Shown piece after piece: positions 29,752-36,273 of a DNA stretch of 45,482 nt. Every line of letters starts with the position of its first letter. Position 1 is the stretch's first letter. This DNA is from a virus: IMG/VR virus record IMGVR_UViG_3300005747_000028, positions 1 through 45,482 of that record; one strand, 5' to 3'. A program made the position numbers and the translations under genes. Under the pieces are notes generated by a model. That model did no database searches and was not told where the DNA came from. It worked only from the letters and a program-made list of their open reading frames with translations.

Positions 29752-29889
29752 TTAAATTGGGTTATAGAGCCACTCCCAAAACGAGAGCGGAATGTAGTTT
29801 TCCGTATCAATCGAACCCTTGTACTTCCAGTACCCGAACAGGAGGGATTGACGATCAGAGGCAGACAGTTCGTTGAATACTTTACGCAT
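29752..29889 (-). CDS. Hypothetical small protein
   Basis: 45 residues (MRKVFNELSASDRQSLLFGY and a Trp-rich end, LSFWEWLYNPI) behind AAAGGAC. Fills a gap exactly between neighbours and overlaps the upstream gene by 8 bases, supporting a real gene. Confidence 0.6.
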   Translation of the reverse strand: MRKVFNELSASDRQSLLFGYWKYKGSIDTENYIPLSFWEWLYNPI

Positions 29890-30199
29890 TTTTAAGTCCT
29901 TTTTCAGAGTTAATCAGGTTTACAGCGGCTTCGTTAGCCAAATCTCGGCAGCGAGAAGCAAGAAGTTTACTCGACTTCTTACCCGACACTGAGGCAGAGG
30001 CAATACGGGTGGCAAACTCAGTTAGGTGAGCAGCCTTGTACTCATCTACCGGCCCGTAGGATCGGATTGATTTTACGGCGGCAAGCATCTTACCCACCCG
30101 CTCGATTTGACGCGGCTCAGACCCCGCATCTTTCATGTAATTGTGAGTAATCTCTACGAGGGCAGTAGATACACCGATGTTTTTTGCACAAGATAGCAT
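29882..30199 (-). CDS. Hypothetical helical protein
   Basis: 105 residues, helical and Ala-rich (VGKMLAAVKSIRSYG; HLTEFATRIASASVSGKKSS). TAGGAAAAAC precedes the ATG. Function unknown. Confidence 0.7.
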   Translation of the reverse strand: MLSCAKNIGVSTALVEITHNYMKDAGSEPRQIERVGKMLAAVKSIRSYGPVDEYKAAHLTEFATRIASASVSGKKSSKLLASRCRDLANEAAVNLINSEKGLKNA

Positions 30200-30220
30200 T
30201 GTTTTTCCTATTTTTGAAGT

Positions 30221-30475
30221 TTAAAGAGGTAAGTTTACTGTATGATCAGATACAGCATCCTCACCATTACAAGGGATGTACAGGACTGATCCTTTTTCAT
30301 CTCCGTTTCGGAAGTATACAGTAGAATACTCCACCGAGTCAACTACTGACATAACTTCCGACTCATTGCTCACCTTTTCGTATTCATCTCCATCATAAAC
30401 TATATACGGAGTCCACCCTTTCTTTTTAAGATCACGGATTGACTTGCGGATTGTCTTTGCCGCAATTTGCGACAT
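30221..30475 (-). CDS. Hypothetical protein
   Basis: 84 residues from MSQIAAKTIRKSIRDLKKKG. The ATG at 30475 is the one in an AAGGTAAAGTTTATG cassette, so the longer upstream frame is probably not used. Beta-rich remainder (STVYFRNGDEKGSVLYI). Function unknown. Confidence 0.65.
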   Translation of the reverse strand: MSQIAAKTIRKSIRDLKKKGWTPYIVYDGDEYEKVSNESEVMSVVDSVEYSTVYFRNGDEKGSVLYIPCNGEDAVSDHTVNLPL

Positions 30476-30485
30476 AAACTTTACC

Positions 30486-30791
30486 TTATACATTGATTTC
30501 CTCGTGGTAGTTTCCATAAAAACAGTGCATTAGTTCATGCGTGACAATCTGCGAAATTCTTTCGTCCAGATCGGATGGGTAGGGTGTGAAAGCATTCACT
30601 GCGGGTGTGTAGATGGTACATACATCATCGTTAAAGTATGCACAGCCTATCTTTCCTTCACATTTGGGAGGTAATTCACCCTGCTCCCACCTAATCACCA
30701 TTTCGTTACTACATGAACTCAACCAGATAATCAGGCTCAAGGCCCAACTCATCTTCAATAATACTTTCAAGCATGAGAATATCGCACTCAT
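30486..30791 (-). CDS. Putative lipoprotein with HExxH zinc-protease motif
   Basis: 101 residues. The N-terminus SCLKVLLKMSWALSLIIWLS ends in the lipobox-like LSSC. Further on, QIVTHELMHCFYGNYHEE near residue 84 contains HELMH, the metallopeptidase zinc motif, with downstream His/Glu candidates. Very small for a protease. It would sit on the cell envelope. AGGAG lies about ten bases upstream. Confidence 0.6.
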   Translation of the reverse strand: MSAIFSCLKVLLKMSWALSLIIWLSSCSNEMVIRWEQGELPPKCEGKIGCAYFNDDVCTIYTPAVNAFTPYPSDLDERISQIVTHELMHCFYGNYHEEINV

Positions 30792-30897
30792 TATTCATTG
30801 TCTCCTGAATTAAACATTCAACTTCCTCCCAACGCTCTTGGGCTTCAGCTTCAGTCATGCCGTCGCGGCGCATAAGAATTTGTTTTACTGATTCCAT
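30709..30897 (-). CDS. Conserved small phage protein
   Basis: 62 residues: VKQILMRRDGMTEAEAQERW, then an acidic helix ending LGLEPDYLVEFM, a layout common to uncharacterised proteins of many tailed phages. Its start lies in the GGTAAACTTTATA cassette. Overlaps the lipoprotein gene. Confidence 0.7.
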   Translation of the reverse strand: MESVKQILMRRDGMTEAEAQERWEEVECLIQETMNNECDILMLESIIEDELGLEPDYLVEFM

Positions 30898-30913
30898 TAT
30901 AAAGTTTACCTTT

Positions 30914-30997
30914 TCAGTGTATGCCGTTTAATGCTTGTGCCCAAGCAATAGCGTTTGCATAGGCAAGCATCGCCAATGTGGCGTAAGGATAGTCCAT
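30914..30997 (-). CDS. Tiny membrane peptide
   Basis: 27 residues (MDYPYATLAMLAYANAIAWA) forming one hydrophobic segment. GGTGA precedes the ATG and it ends just before the cassette of the next gene. Function unknown. Confidence 0.4.
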   Translation of the reverse strand: MDYPYATLAMLAYANAIAWAQALNGIH

Positions 30998-31002
30998 AGG
31001 TT

Positions 31003-31092
31003 TCACCAATTGTAGTGAATTGCAACAAAGCATAGGGTGACAAAGAACCCAAAGATTGTTGAAATAACGAGTGCTTCCATGTTAGGTGTCAT
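31003..31092 (-). CDS. Tiny membrane peptide
   Basis: 29 residues: MTPNMEALVISTIFGFFVTL then CFVAIHYNW, one transmembrane helix. GAGGTAGAAG precedes the ATG. Adjacent to another one-helix peptide. Confidence 0.45.
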   Translation of the reverse strand: MTPNMEALVISTIFGFFVTLCFVAIHYNW

Positions 31093-31119
31093 CTTCTACC
31101 TCATCAGTTCGATTGTGCA

Positions 31120-31320
31120 TTATCCAAAAGCCTCCAAAACAACCACCTTACGTTGATATTGAACAACACCATCCGCAACCTGCACAAACGTACCTCGCCC
31201 AAAGTCAGCAATGGAAGGATGCCCGCTGCGGTTGAGTTGGTCTGCACTCATGGGTGTTTTGTATCTCCGACCTGTTCGCCGGGCAAGTTTTATAAAATCA
31301 AGAACTTTAATTTTTTTCAT
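31120..31320 (-). CDS. Hypothetical basic protein
   Basis: 66 residues from the ATG at 31320 (a TTG nine bases upstream is closer to AAGGAG). DFIKLARRTGRRYKTPMSAD and GRGTFVQVADGVVQYQRKVV suggest a basic helix and beta end. Function unknown. Confidence 0.6.
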   Translation of the reverse strand: MKKIKVLDFIKLARRTGRRYKTPMSADQLNRSGHPSIADFGRGTFVQVADGVVQYQRKVVVLEAFG

Positions 31321-31378
31321 TACTTCCAATTCTCCTTGGAAATTACACGGTAGGAATCAACCCTCGCCGGGGTAAAGT

Positions 31379-31618
31379 TTATATTTCCACAATACCTTGA
31401 GAGTATTGCTTGTAACTGATGAATATACACTTATCGTAAGTGTAGTTTTCCAATATGTATTTTCTTATTGTGTTTTTAGCTGATTGTATGTCTTTTGCAA
31501 CAACAACTTTGCTGATAGGTGTCACATCCCTATGGCCCAACCATGTTTTTTTATCACCGTACAAGTGCCTGCTTTCTGGTTTAGATAGTAAGTTATATCT
31601 AATAACATAAGTTCGCAT
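31379..31618 (-). CDS. Hypothetical protein
   Basis: 79 residues, basic, beta then helix (TYVIRYNLLSKPESRHLYGD; KDIQSAKNTIRKYILENYTY). TTGGAG precedes the ATG. The stop codon lies within a GGTAAAGTTTAT repeat unit. Function unknown. Confidence 0.65.
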   Translation of the reverse strand: MRTYVIRYNLLSKPESRHLYGDKKTWLGHRDVTPISKVVVAKDIQSAKNTIRKYILENYTYDKCIFISYKQYSQGIVEI

Positions 31619-31682
31619 GAATGCTCCAAGCCGCCGGGTAAAGTTTATAAAATCGAGTATCAGTAGTTGAGACTGCGGGATA

Positions 31683-31736
31683 TTACCACAAACGACCGAA
31701 ATTCATCACTGTACTTGTGCACACGGGTGCGTTCAT
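31683..31736 (-). CDS. Possible 17-residue peptide
   Basis: MNAPVCTSTVMNFGRLW follows AGAGGTTATAAGAAG, a leader nearly the same as that of the next gene upstream (ACAGGGGTTATAAG before the ATG at 31989). It may be a broken duplicate. Weakly supported. Confidence 0.25.
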   Translation of the reverse strand: MNAPVCTSTVMNFGRLW

Positions 31737-31752
31737 CTTCTTATAACCTCTG

Positions 31753-31989
31753 TTATAACGGTGAAGGGTTTAATGGTCGTTTTCCAGTAATCTGCAATGC
31801 AAGATACCTTGCTGATGCCATTACCTTGTCCATGTTTTTAATAAACAAGATTGTATCTTCGACAGCATCTTTGTTAGCGCCAATTGTATCACACGCTACA
31901 TACTCCAACGCCGCCAAGCAATCTTGACTGCCTGTTTCCAGCATTTCAATCATGCTTAATATGTAGATTGCTCTTTCATGCTCTGTCAT
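31753..31989 (-). CDS. Hypothetical helical protein
   Basis: 78 residues, mostly helical (AIYILSMIEMLETGSQDCLA; EDTILFIKNMDKVMASARYL). CAGGGG lies upstream of the ATG. Function unknown. Confidence 0.65.
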   Translation of the reverse strand: MTEHERAIYILSMIEMLETGSQDCLAALEYVACDTIGANKDAVEDTILFIKNMDKVMASARYLALQITGKRPLNPSPL

Positions 31990-32039
31990 CTTATAACCCC
32001 TGTAGAACAGAAAATAATCATAATAAAGTTTACCTTAAC

Positions 32040-32324
32040 CTAGTAGTTCGCAGTTCGGGAGATTTTGACAAAAACATACCCGCCACTCTTGTGAACACGC
32101 ACTCGTTGTGACACACAACCACAGCAATCGTAATCATGCCCACACCCGGCGGTGGTGTGTTCAAATTTAAACAAGTCTAGAAATTCGTCCGTAACGTCAT
32201 CACCAAAGAACTGAATCAGCGTACTTGGAACAAACGAGAAATCTTCATTCGCATCGTCATCAGTTTGGTTGAATACTCCAACGGGACGAATACCGTACAC
32301 GCGGTGAATATCATTTGAATTCAT
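32040..32324 (-). CDS. Hypothetical Cys-rich protein
   Basis: 94 residues. GCGHDYDCCGCVSQRVRVHK near residue 62 is a plausible metal site. The ATG sits in AAGGTAAACTTTATG. Acidic middle. Function unknown. Confidence 0.65.
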   Translation of the reverse strand: MNSNDIHRVYGIRPVGVFNQTDDDANEDFSFVPSTLIQFFGDDVTDEFLDLFKFEHTTAGCGHDYDCCGCVSQRVRVHKSGGYVFVKISRTANY

Positions 32325-32329
32325 AAAGT

Positions 32330-32491
32330 TTACCTTTCTTCGTTATCAAACAGATTGAGCAGAATTTCTATGTCCTGCAACATATCAAAGTAACGGACGG
32401 GGAGATTTTCATCCCCAAGCATATCCTCAAGAACATGGTACTTTTTCATCACACTTTTAACGTGCAACCGTACATACTCTTCTTTATTCAT
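32330..32491 (-). CDS. Hypothetical small helical protein
   Basis: 53 residues starting MNKEEYVRLHVKSVMKKYHV. The ATG at 32491 follows GGAGGTAAACTTT, so the longer open frame upstream is only the shadow of the neighbouring gene. Function unknown. Confidence 0.6.
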   Translation of the reverse strand: MNKEEYVRLHVKSVMKKYHVLEDMLGDENLPVRYFDMLQDIEILLNLFDNEER

Positions 32492-32530
32492 AAAGTTTAC
32501 CTCCTTACAGGTCGCGGTAAAGCTCATAAC
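32489..32530 (-). repeat. 42-bp direct repeat, copy A
   Basis: Identical to 33163-33204. It spans the last codons of the fusion gene (ELYRDL and stop) and the initiation cassette of the next gene. Confidence 0.95.
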
Positions 32531-32936
32531 GGCTTTCAAAACGGAAGAAGAAATCCTCGGCTTCCGTCCTAATCCAAGGACAGCAATGCTCACAGATTTC
32601 CGGATACCCGCAAGCGGAGTATTCTGCCTCCGGAATGTCACCCTCAGGGTAAGAATAAAAATCGTCAATGAGAAACATCAACGACCCCATGAGTAGGCAC
32701 AGATACTCCTGAAGTACTGCCGCTTCAGCAATACCCTCAAAGGTAAACTTTACCTTTCGTACACTAAGTACGAACTCAGCCTCTGCCTCGGCTTCAGTCA
32801 TTACCATACGGGCAGCTTTACGCTTACCCGAACGGAACAGCTCTTTACGCTTGCCCGGAGCAGGTCCACAGCACGGGCAGTTCATCCCACCCGGACCAAT
32901 ATTCTTCAGGGTGTATTTTTTTGCAATAGTGGCCAT
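32505..32936 (-). CDS. Probable fusion of two small genes, Cys-rich
   Basis: 143 residues. The first 58 (PGGMNCPCCGPAPGKRKELF and a basic then Glu/Ala-rich stretch) match a common small phage protein that is normally complete at this length. Codons 60-63 are the repeat cassette AAAGGTAAAGTTTACC, in which the usual ATG has become ACC. The remaining 80 residues (FEGIAEAAVLQEYLCLLMGS; CGYPEICEHCCPW) look like a second protein. Its own ATG lies in a cassette. Confidence 0.65.
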   Translation of the reverse strand: MATIAKKYTLKNIGPGGMNCPCCGPAPGKRKELFRSGKRKAARMVMTEAEAEAEFVLSVRKVKFTFEGIAEAAVLQEYLCLLMGSLMFLIDDFYSYPEGDIPEAEYSACGYPEICEHCCPWIRTEAEDFFFRFESRYELYRDL

Positions 32937-32943
32937 ATAAAGT

Positions 32944-33165
32944 TTACCTTTTCGATTTCTTATAATTCTTCAAGTGAGGCATGGTCAATTCAGAGTAGAT
33001 TTCAATCTTGTCCCACTCTAGATTTTTCCAATCATTAATACAGTCCAGAACACCCACAGGGTGAGTATCAGCAATGCAACAAACCCTACCATCCTTGTAC
33101 AAAACGAGTCGGTGCCAAGGCATTGAATACCTATTTTTAATGCAGTTGCGAATATGTTTGAACAT
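32944..33165 (-). CDS. Hypothetical protein
   Basis: 73 residues from MFKHIRNCIKNRYSMPWHRL, ATG at 33165 in AGGAGGTAAACTTTATG. Upstream of it lies a copy of the 3' end of the fusion gene (42-bp repeat), which explains the longer open frame. VLYKDGRVCCIADTHPVGVL is beta-like. Function unknown. Confidence 0.6.
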   Translation of the reverse strand: MFKHIRNCIKNRYSMPWHRLVLYKDGRVCCIADTHPVGVLDCINDWKNLEWDKIEIYSELTMPHLKNYKKSKR

Positions 33166-33204
33166 AAAGTTTACCTCCTTACAGGTCGCGGTAAAGCTCA
33201 TAAC
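33163..33204 (-). repeat. 42-bp direct repeat, copy B
   Basis: Identical to 32489-32530. Here the coding part is only a remnant, showing that a gene-end plus cassette unit was duplicated and carries translation signals from place to place. Confidence 0.95.
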
Positions 33205-33208
33205 AAAG

Positions 33209-33445
33209 TTAGAGAACAGTGGGAGATAAAAACTTTACTTCCGTAATAGAGTTAATCATCCACTCTTCTATTTCGTCTATAGAGTAGACCCACTTAGATA
33301 CAGCCTGATCCGCTTGCAATTTGGTTTCAGCGACCACCTTTTTTTCAATAGTTTTGTGAACGGACACCTCTTCGATAAACCCAGTATGGGGGTTATTTTG
33401 CTTGGTTGTCACTAAAACTAAAATGTTGACGTTGTAGATTCGCAT
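33209..33445 (-). CDS. Hypothetical protein
   Basis: 78 residues from MRIYNVNILVLVTTKQNNPH. ATG at 33445 lies in AAAGGTAAACTTTATG. Beta-rich with a central helix (TKLQADQAVSKWVYSIDEIE). Resembles small phage proteins that bind host targets only in general layout. Confidence 0.6.
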   Translation of the reverse strand: MRIYNVNILVLVTTKQNNPHTGFIEEVSVHKTIEKKVVAETKLQADQAVSKWVYSIDEIEEWMINSITEVKFLSPTVL

Positions 33446-33549
33446 AAAGTTTACCTTTCCCCATTTTGAATAGAAATCTAGCGATTTCGCCGGGGGTTGA
33501 AGATGAAAAAATCCCATCCGTTACAACAATATGTATAGAGGGATATAAT

Positions 33550-33765
33550 TTAAATCAGAATGGTTTTCTCACGATGGTCATACACATCAATACTCCTGTG
33601 ACCGGGTTTAACCAGATAGGTGGTATTACCATACGTGACGTACCAGTAACCATCGTCAAGGTACGGCTTTGCACGTTCGCCAATAATGGTATATGTGCGG
33701 TCAATATCGACCAAATACGCCACCACGATTGCGAACAGTATCGCCGTGATGAGCAGAACAATCAT
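33550..33765 (-). CDS. Small membrane-anchored protein
   Basis: 71 residues from MIVLLITAILFAIVVAYLVD, a transmembrane helix, followed by an acidic-basic soluble part with YWYVTYGNTTYLVKPG. ACGGAG lies upstream of the ATG at 33765. Confidence 0.6.
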   Translation of the reverse strand: MIVLLITAILFAIVVAYLVDIDRTYTIIGERAKPYLDDGYWYVTYGNTTYLVKPGHRSIDVYDHREKTILI

Positions 33766-33816
33766 TATGTATAAACTCCGTGTGAAGTGAAACAACTGGT
33801 AAAAAGTACCATTATT

Positions 33817-33851
33817 CAGCACCTTACACTATATAATAATATAAGGTGCTG
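33817..33851. promoter_or_regulatory. 10-bp inverted repeat upstream of the membrane gene
   Basis: CAGCACCTTA (33817-33826) and TAAGGTGCTG (33842-33851) are perfect arms around an A/T core. On the minus strand a TTTACA-16-TATAGT promoter-like pair spans it, so it could be an operator or a terminator for small upstream genes. Confidence 0.4.
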
Positions 33852-33881
33852 TAAATATTACCTTTTTTTTATAAAGTTTAC

Positions 33882-33938
33882 CTATACTCCAGCAAGGGAG
33901 CATAGAACCCATCCCACTACGATGATAGTGAGGATCAT
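33882..33938 (-). CDS. Possible 18-residue membrane peptide
   Basis: MILTIIVVGWVLCSLAGV, one hydrophobic segment. It ends in the initiation cassette. Weak ribosome site, so low confidence. Confidence 0.3.
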   Translation of the reverse strand: MILTIIVVGWVLCSLAGV

Positions 33939-33948
33939 GGCCCTGATG

Positions 33949-34050
33949 CTAAAAACGCACCCCCATCAGGAATACGTAGGTGGCCGTGAAGAACGCGGTG
34001 GTGGTCATTGCGACCCCAACCAAGATGGCGTAGTGGCTAGTTTTGTACAT
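33949..34050 (-). CDS. Small membrane peptide
   Basis: 33 residues (YKTSHYAILVGVAMTTTAFF then TATYVFLMGVRF), one transmembrane helix. AAGGGG precedes the ATG. Confidence 0.45.
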   Translation of the reverse strand: MYKTSHYAILVGVAMTTTAFFTATYVFLMGVRF

Positions 34051-34115
34051 AGTAACCCCTTAAAAGGTAAAGTTTACCCACCTACAAAGCCGGTGGGCGT
34101 GGCTTCGGTAGCAGC

Positions 34116-34553
34116 TTAGGCTGTTGCTGCGAGGGCATCCAGCATCAGGCGTGCCGTGGCGTCCCCGCCGTCAGCCAGCTCCCGCAGAATCTTAACTGCG
34201 TCCTCTAGGCTTTTCTTGGCAGGGGCGGATTCCTTGTGCGCTTTCCATGCGAGCGCCCCTTTTTTGATGGTCAGCCCCTTGTCTGCGGGGATGTGGCCTT
34301 CCTCCCGTCCCCACTTGGAGAGGTTATTAAGGTTGGCCCGGAGGCGCTTCACTTCCTCTTCACCCGTACTCCGGGCAGAGGTGTAGTCTGCTACGATCCG
34401 CGCCAGTGCGCCAAGGTTGGCATCCGCAATATGAGTACGAAGGGTTTTTGCAACGAGGCGAAGGCCACGGTCCGACCGTTTCATGGCGTCAACCACTTTG
34501 GTGGTCTCAGTGGTGGCGGCGATGGGGGCGATGACGTTATTAACTTTGCTCAT
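34116..34553 (-). CDS. Hypothetical helical protein, GC-rich
   Basis: 145 residues, Ala-rich and helical, with a basic patch (EEEVKRLRANLNNLSKWGRE) and an acidic/Ala-rich end (SLEDAVKILRELADGGDATA). CGGAGAAAG precedes the ATG. Higher GC than its neighbours. It is the gene nearest the DnaA boxes, so a replication or DNA-binding role is worth testing, but no family is recognised. Confidence 0.65.
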   Translation of the reverse strand: MSKVNNVIAPIAATTETTKVVDAMKRSDRGLRLVAKTLRTHIADANLGALARIVADYTSARSTGEEEVKRLRANLNNLSKWGREEGHIPADKGLTIKKGALAWKAHKESAPAKKSLEDAVKILRELADGGDATARLMLDALAATA

Positions 34554-34591
34554 TGTGCTTTCTCCGTTAGGAACATATAAAGTTTATAGAC

Positions 34592-34616
34592 TTATCCACA
34601 GATTGCCTGTGGATAA
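34592..34616. promoter_or_regulatory. Pair of perfect DnaA boxes
   Basis: TTATCCACA (34592-34600) and its inverse TGTGGATAA (34608-34616) are separated by seven bases. Both match the high-affinity E. coli R1 box. They head a 1.1-kb gene-free region. Confidence 0.7.
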
Positions 34617-35049
34617 CTTTTGACTAAAATGCCAAAATTCTCGGGGATATATACCCAAAAACAGCATTTTTTACCCTGATTGGTCAAAAAGTAACCAATT
34701 GGGTATATTAGCAACTACTGATATACAGATAGTTTCAGATAGCCTGCTCACATATGCAAACAGGCTACGGGAAAATTCTGTTACGTAATTATTTTGGTCA
34801 TGGCAGTTCGTTGACGACTTGCAACCGAATACGTCGGCCCCCTTGCGGGTAGTGCGCGCCCCCTACTGCTAGGGTTCTGCCATTGTTTATACACGCCGTA
34901 GGCTTCTCGCCTTGCTACCCTTCCGGCTCCCGCTTGGGATACCCGGCTCGTTATCCTTTCACCCCGTAGGGTTCATGTGCCGACCTGAGCGCCTAGCCGT
35001 TCTGTCACAGCCGCCCGGATTGGTTATCCCGAACGATGTGCCGCAAGTG

Positions 35050-35067
35050 ATGTTCCACGTGGAACAT
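35050..35067. promoter_or_regulatory. parS-like 18-bp palindrome
   Basis: ATGTTCCACGTGGAACAT is a perfect palindrome whose 16-base core matches the bacterial ParB target (TGTTNCACGTGNAACA). No ParB-like gene is in the window, so host ParB would be the reader. Confidence 0.7.
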
Positions 35068-35234
35068 GTTTTCCGAACCCTAACACCCGTCACCCGGATG
35101 GTCATTGGAAACGCTTGCGTAACCGTTGCTTTGTCAGGTCAGTCTATAACTGCCGATATGTAGCATTGTCACGTGTTTGAACCGTCGCCCCCGTGGGCCT
35201 CGCTGGAGCCTTGCGGCTCGCCGGTTCGCTGAAT

Positions 35235-35246
35235 TGTTAAAGAGCA
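35235..35246 (-). promoter_or_regulatory. rrn-type boxA antitermination site
   Basis: On the minus strand TGCTCTTTAACA, followed by ATT, is identical to the boxA of E. coli rRNA leaders, which loads NusB-S10. It lies in a gene-free, GC-rich stretch. Confidence 0.6.
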
Positions 35247-35405
35247 CTGGGTTTACCTGCCGTCGCCGCTATGGTGTGCGGCCCGGTCAGGTGGCTGGCT
35301 GCTGGAGCCTGCCCCCGTTGGGTGGGTTGCCCCTCCCGACACCACAAACTATACGCCCCTACTTCGGTCAGTGCAAATGGTAAATTTTATGCGCAACCTT
35401 TTCCC

Positions 35406-35508
35406 TTTAAAATCAATCACTTACGTGGGTTTAGCGCAGCCCTCGGTAGCGACACCTCCGCAATTCTCCGCGTTGCAGTGCAACAATCGTTTAAAATCAA
35501 TCACTTAC
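35406..35508. repeat. 19-bp direct repeats (two copies)
   Basis: TTTAAAATCAATCACTTAC occurs at 35406-35424 and 35490-35508, 84 bases apart. Iteron-like or duplicated promoter elements. Confidence 0.8.
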
Positions 35509-35585
35509 AAGCGCCCCGGCCTAAAATGGTGCAGTGCAGCTTGACAACCCCCCTCCCCCCATTTGTCAAGGCTTTGGGGCGACCT

Positions 35586-35652
35586 CCAACTCTCCAAGCT
35601 AGGAAAAAAATAAAGTTGTTAAAAGTTTTTATGGCCAACTCTCCAAGCTAGG
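35586..35652. repeat. 18-bp direct repeats (two copies)
   Basis: CCAACTCTCCAAGCTAGG occurs at 35586-35603 and 35635-35652, flanking an A-rich stretch beside the terminator of the next operon. Confidence 0.8.
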
Positions 35653-35667
35653 GTCTGAAAAAAATTC

Positions 35668-35692
35668 AAAAAAAAGCCCCAATTAAGGGGCT
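35668..35692 (-). terminator. Rho-independent terminator of the NAD/PhoH operon
   Basis: AGCCCC-ttaatt-GGGGCT followed by seven T on the minus strand, just after the stop of the gene at 35718. Confidence 0.9.
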
Positions 35693-35717
35693 AAGGGGTT
35701 AAAAAATAGAAAAAAAA

Positions 35718-35918
35718 CTACGTTGCGGTACTAATTCCAATAGATATGTAAAGCACCATCAAAATTAGGTGACTCAACGCAAATGAGTTTGATAGCTTAT
35801 GAGAAAAGGTATCTCCCTCGTGTTTAAATTCCTGTCCTTTACGATACAGGTGAAGGGCTATAACGAAGCTGCTCGCGCCCATAACGACGCATAAGAGTAT
35901 TATTAATATATCAATCAT
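35718..35918 (-). CDS. Small two-helix membrane protein
   Basis: 66 residues from MIDILIILLCVVMGASSFVI. A second hydrophobic segment (LILMVLYISIGI) ends the protein, with a polar loop between. ATG at 35918 preferred over a TTG at 35930. Last gene before the terminator. Confidence 0.6.
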   Translation of the reverse strand: MIDILIILLCVVMGASSFVIALHLYRKGQEFKHEGDTFSHKLSNSFALSHLILMVLYISIGISTAT

Positions 35919-36273
35919 GGTTCCAGTCAAATTTGTGAATAATGGGGTTATAAGGAATTGCGTTTTTGGGAAGTCTCCCAGTATAGTCAGGACATACTAT
36001 TGCTGTTTCTAGTAATCCATGCCAGCGTACTTGGTAATATGGTTTAGGTAGATGAGGTATCCGTTTATTAGATAGTACGTACTGTGTGTTATCTTTCTTT
36101 ACACAATCTCCTACCGTTATGGAAATTTCACATATCTCAGCCCCGGCGATGTCAACACCATACCTGCGTCCTTGAGTTAATGAACAGCTTGCCGATTTAA
36201 TGGTATCGTAAACACGCATACGTGGTGTCCAAGCACTATCCCAAAACTTATCACCTCTTTTAATTACGTACAT
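35911..36273 (-). CDS. Hypothetical beta-rich protein
   Basis: 120 residues, basic and beta-rich (GRRYGVDIAGAEICEISITV; YYQVRWHGLLETAIVCPDYT). GGAGG precedes the ATG. Function unknown. Confidence 0.7.
   Translation of the reverse strand: MYVIKRGDKFWDSAWTPRMRVYDTIKSASCSLTQGRRYGVDIAGAEICEISITVGDCVKKDNTQYVLSNKRIPHLPKPYYQVRWHGLLETAIVCPDYTGRLPKNAIPYNPIIHKFDWNHD

Larger units (their letters stand above)
34620..35667. other. Gene-free region, candidate replication/partition locus
   Basis: No convincing gene on either strand; the open frames present have no ribosome sites or recognisable sequence. The segment is GC-rich in the middle and A/T-rich at its left end. It holds hairpins (ATTGGT/ACCAAT near 34690; AGCCTG/CAGGCT near 34740), a parS-like palindrome, boxA, two pairs of direct repeats and an inverted repeat CTTGACAA/TTGTCAAG (35540-35547, 35563-35570). 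Confidence 0.55.

Noticed and set aside
27600-34600. CRISPR array suspected from repeated GGTAAACTTTAT units
   Set aside because: Units are at gene starts with irregular spacing and no spacer structure.
34912-35651. Plus-strand open frames of 68-126 codons in the gene-free region
   Set aside because: No ribosome sites, odd composition and no recognisable sequence; overlap boxA, parS-like and repeat elements.
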